Shown piece after piece: positions 62,814-64,000 of a stretch of DNA of 64,000 nucleotides. The translations under genes and the position numbers were made by a program. The notes under the pieces were generated by a model. That model was not told the origin of the DNA. It ran no database searches and worked only from the letters and a program-made list of their open reading frames with translations. This stretch comes from Mesorhizobium sp. (lineage in GTDB: Bacteria > Pseudomonadota > Alphaproteobacteria > Rhizobiales > Rhizobiaceae): the NCBI RefSeq assembly GCF_024710845.1, contig NZ_JANJTZ010000033.1, positions 1 through 64,000 on the forward strand, in the 5' to 3' direction. Numbering within the stretch: the first letter of the stretch is position 1; every line of letters begins with the position of its first letter.

Positions 62814-63259
62814 GACATTGCTCCGGCGAGCGCGGCGAGCCCCGCGGCGAACACGCTGCGCAAGACGCCGAGCCCACCGCCGCCGACTGCGCCAACGCCT
62901 GCTTCGACGAACTCGAGGTGATAGGAGATGTATCCGCTCCGGTCCTTTTCCCGACTGCGCGAGCATCCGGTGCAATGCACCATCCGCGCAGCATCGATCG
63001 GCAGGACGAGCAGTGCCGGGCCGGGCAGATCGCAGGCGCGTTCAAGCGCATGTCCGACCGCATCCGCCTGGTCGCCCGCGACATAGGCGGTGACCGAGAA
63101 ACCGGTCGCGAGCCTGCCCATGTCTTCCGTGACCGGCGTCTCGCCACCTGAAATGTCATGCACGGCAACGCGGCGGCCGCGGTCAGGCCCGTCCTCGTCG
63201 ACATGGAAACGGGCGCCCCTGAACGACGCTTGCCGCAGACGCAGCCAATTGCGTGCCAT
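62810..63259 (-). CDS. Mu N-like DNA circularisation protein, N-terminal half
   Basis: The 149-residue protein has the DNA-circularisation N-terminal signature: RLRQASFRGARFHVDEDGPD, RRVAVHDISGGETPVTEDMG, FSVTAYVAGDQADAVGHALE and YISYHLEFVEAGVGAVGGGG. In Mu and relatives N is one chain of some 450 residues. The last part is Gly/Ala-rich. Overlap ATGA with the C-terminal half. Confidence 0.82.
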   Translation of the reverse strand: MARNWLRLRQASFRGARFHVDEDGPDRGRRVAVHDISGGETPVTEDMGRLATGFSVTAYVAGDQADAVGHALERACDLPGPALLVLPIDAARMVHCTGCSRSREKDRSGYISYHLEFVEAGVGAVGGGGLGVLRSVFAAGLAALAGAMS

Positions 63260-63291
63260 CTATGACATCCCCCGCCGGGATCGTGCCATCA

Positions 63292-64000
63292 TCACAATCG
63301 TCCGGGCACGCGGCCCGCCCCTGGCATCGTTTGCCCCTTGTTGCCGCTGGCGGGCTGCGCTGGGGTGGCGCCGACGCCCGATACACTCACGTTGACGCCA
63401 CCGGCCAGCGCGGCAGCGATCTGTTTGGCAACTATCGCCCCGGCCGACAATATCTCATTCTTGATCGCGGATGCGGCGCCGAGCAGCCCTGCGGCGGCTT
63501 CGTCACCGAATTGCCGACCTGCCTCGACGCCGGCTGGGGCGATCGCCTCCGCCCCAGCACGAACCGCATCACCCGCCAGCGCGCCGCCATCGGCCAGAGC
63601 ACCGCCGACACGCTCCATACCCGCCAGCATGTCGGAGATCGTCTTGCTGGACCCTGTCGATGTGTCGCCTCCGGCGTCCGCGCGGCGGAAATCCTCCCCC
63701 TTGACCGGACGCGCGCCGGCCGGGCGGAGCGTCGGCAGCGGCACGTCGAGCGGAAAGGCCGGCGCCTCGCCCGGCATCTTCTGGCCGGCGGCGGCGGTAA
63801 GGAACTCCAACCTGTTCGCGTCGCCTCCGGCGTCCACGCGGCGGAAATCCTCCCCCTTGAGGGGGAAATATGGTGCCTGCTCCGGGTAGGAGATCGCCGG
63901 CAGGTCGAAGCCGCGACGCGGACGGTCCGGCCGCGCAGTGGTCGGGCGGCGCATCGGCAGCGGCACGTCGGGGGGAAAGGCCGGTGCCTCGCCCGGCATC
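63292..64000 (-). CDS. Tape measure protein, C-terminal part (runs off the window)
   Basis: Partial: only about 236 C-terminal residues lie in the window. It ends with an Ala/Gly-rich helical part (GGALAGDAVRAGAEAIAPAG, AAGLLGAASAIKNEILSAGA) that fits tape measure proteins, and its place just before N fits Mu gp42. Residues from 63660 to 64000 are a Pro-rich region with repeated KGEDFRR-DAGGD and PGEAPAFP-DVPLP modules, encoded by DNA repeats. The role in tail length and DNA ejection is known for the family. Confidence 0.75.
   Translation of the reverse strand, partial: MPGEAPAFPPDVPLPMRRPTTARPDRPRRGFDLPAISYPEQAPYFPLKGEDFRRVDAGGDANRLEFLTAAAGQKMPGEAPAFPLDVPLPTLRPAGARPVKGEDFRRADAGGDTSTGSSKTISDMLAGMERVGGALADGGALAGDAVRAGAEAIAPAGVEAGRQFGDEAAAGLLGAASAIKNEILSAGAIVAKQIAAALAGGVNVSVSGVGATPAQPASGNKGQTMPGAGRVPGRL
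63664..64000 (-). repeat. Imperfect tandem repeat inside the tape measure gene
   Basis: A 41-nt unit at 63664-63704 recurs at 63820-63860 with one mismatch. A 48-nt unit at 63731-63778 recurs at 63953-64000 with about four mismatches. Together they form two copies of a module of about 115 and 181 nt. The second copy includes the palindrome TCCCCCTTGAGGGGGA (63851-63866). Confidence 0.85.

Larger units (their letters stand above)
48797..64000. mobile_element. Prophage segment with Mu-type contractile tail module (right part only)
   Basis: From the window end leftwards the minus strand reads tape measure, split N, P-like, gp45, gp46, gp47, gp48, tail fibre, an unknown small gene, acyltransferase, endolysin remnant, sulfotransferase, lysis hydrolase, small membrane protein, Rz/Rz1 and small unknowns. 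This is the tail-gene order of phage Mu. Head genes, integrase or transposase and the other end lie outside. The left boundary is set at the thermonuclease gene and could be up to 400 nt further right. No tRNA or direct repeat marks an attachment site here. Confidence 0.85.

Overview
The window looks like a chromosomal segment of a GC-rich alphaproteobacterium of the Rhizobiales, most like the Phyllobacteriaceae (Mesorhizobium and relatives). The reasons are the conserved cluster argS / SPOR protein / nagZ / scpAB / tatABC / serS / surE / pcm / NlpD-like gene / yajC / fused secDF, an ExoR regulator, a PopZ-family protein next to valS, a DUF1127 micro-protein, and repeats of the type common between genes in this order. 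The taxonomic call is inference from gene content; no marker gene was compared.

Bases 1-9100 hold a repeat-rich left edge, an unknown GTG-start gene, a DUF72 gene, tRNA-Glu, map, radC, a SAM methyltransferase, tig with tRNA-Leu upstream, a GDYXXLXY/DUF2157 membrane pair, and a DUF1127 gene followed by three stem-loops that each display CUCCUCCC in a 10-nt loop. Bases 9100-15700 hold trmFO, a tandem HD-GYP protein, a crotonase, a sterol-desaturase family hydroxylase, and homologues of two mitochondrial complex I assembly factors (squalene-synthase-like NDUFAF6 and Mth938-like NDUFAF3). Bases 15700-36800 are a long, mostly minus-strand envelope, export and cell-division block: secDF, yajC, NlpD-like LysM/LytM lipoprotein, pcm, surE, serS, tatCBA, an orphan ABC ATPase, scpBA, nagZ, a very large SPOR protein, argS and dgt. 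Bases 36800-48600 hold erpA, xth, exoR, ilvD, a membrane-anchored unknown, valS, popZ, a tolC-type gene and a second pcm-like gene.

From about 48.8 kb to the end of the window lies part of a contractile-tail prophage, read mainly on the minus strand. The tail module has the order of phage Mu: tape measure, N (split in two), P-like, gp45, gp46, gp47, gp48, tail fibre. A lysis module follows: TIGR02594-type hydrolase, small membrane protein, nested Rz/Rz1 spanins. Between tail and lysis modules sit two probable cargo genes of lower GC, an OafA-like acyltransferase with SGNH domain and a sulfotransferase, on either side of a frameshifted endolysin remnant. The integrase or transposase, head genes and far end lie outside the window.

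The strongest leads are the DUF1127 plus triple CUCCUCCC-hairpin locus (a cuckoo/CcsR-type sRNA array), the sulfotransferase/acyltransferase cargo of the prophage, the pairing of NDUFAF3-like and NDUFAF6-like genes with secDF, a roughly 48-residue insertion in SerS, and repeats inside the tape measure gene.
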